From Deinococcus sp. (GTDB lineage: Bacteria; Deinococcota; Deinococci; Deinococcales; Deinococcaceae): a DNA stretch of 14,266 nt. Shown in pieces: positions 14,122 to 14,266 of this stretch. Made by a program: the position numbers and the translations under genes. Numbering within the stretch: the first letter of the stretch is position 1; each line of letters begins with the position of its first letter. A model generated the notes under the pieces. It was given only the letters and a program-made list of their open reading frames with translations, had not been told where the DNA came from and ran no database searches. The stretch lies in contig JAQBPF010000421.1 in NCBI GenBank assembly GCA_028287665.1, forward strand, positions 1 through 14,266, read 5' to 3'.

Positions 14122-14266
14122 TTATGCCCGTGCGAATTCCAGCACAGTGGCGTGCGCCAGCCCCCGAGACTGGGCCACCTTCCAGGCCGCGCGGGCGTCT
14201 CCGCGCAGAATGTGGGCCATAAAGGTGGCGTCGCGGGCCAGGGTGGTCAGGACCCAGAAATCGCCC
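14122..14266 (-). CDS. C-terminal end of an unrecognised protein, truncated by the window edge
   Basis: On the minus strand an open frame enters from the right edge and ends at TAA (14122-14124), giving 47 residues. It reads [20 protein letters not shown], then [20 protein letters not shown], then VLEFARA. GC-rich third positions and the lack of stops support a real gene; the other minus-strand frames give Pro/Arg/His-rich shadow peptides. The segment looks alpha-helical and cytoplasmic. I do not recognise the family. The rest of the gene lies outside the window. Confidence 0.6.
   Translation of the reverse strand, partial: GDFWVLTTLARDATFMAHILRGDARAAWKVAQSRGLAHATVLEFARA

Overview
The window looks like chromosomal DNA from a Deinococcus species. 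It is GC-rich and carries a Skp/OmpH pair and an envelope beta-barrel protein. Most of its genes lack a Shine-Dalgarno (SD) sequence and instead have a -10 hexamer (TANNNT) six or seven bases before the start codon, the layout of the leaderless mRNAs described in Deinococcus. The genus call is inference from gene content and promoter style; no rRNA is present to confirm it.

Layout. (1) 1-2287: acyl-CoA metabolism, with a 5'-truncated thiolase, a YciI-like protein and a 3-hydroxybutyryl-CoA dehydrogenase. The YciI gene is flanked on both sides by related, degenerate hairpin-forming intergenic repeats. (2) 2296-3230, minus strand: an AhpD-like peroxidase-related protein with a CxxC motif, and a small MazG-like NTP pyrophosphohydrolase. 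(3) 3231-4890: ffh (SRP54), divergent from the MazG-like gene across a spacer with tandem 14-bp repeats, then a tRNA-Lys(TTT) with a near-perfect promoter and its own terminator. (4) 5070-7262: an M42 metallo-aminopeptidase and an R. etli-type L-asparaginase, both likely used to recover amino acids and nitrogen. (5) 7467-10682: a CE7 acetyl-ester hydrolase and a GH36 alpha-galactosidase, an apparently cytoplasmic pair for acetylated galacto-oligosaccharides, closed by a strong bidirectional terminator. (6) 10855-11484, minus strand: a CBS-CBS-ACT regulatory protein. (7) 11614-12687: two tandem Skp/OmpH-like periplasmic chaperone paralogues separated by an intrinsic terminator. (8) 12772-13182: a carboxymuconolactone-decarboxylase-family protein, convergent with a minus-strand predicted beta-barrel outer-membrane protein (13202-13861). 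(9) 14122-14266: the C-terminal end of an unrecognised minus-strand gene.

Most genes are ordinary housekeeping or metabolic genes. I see no CRISPR array, transposase, prophage gene, rRNA, toxin-antitoxin pair or defence system. No gene-free stretch exceeds 300 bases; the longest is 13862-14121. The signals most worth a second look are non-coding: the leaderless architecture shared by nine genes, the paired repeats around yciI, the tandem repeats between ffh and the MazG-like gene, an isolated copy of the 16S rRNA 3' tail, and the terminator between the two Skp paralogues.
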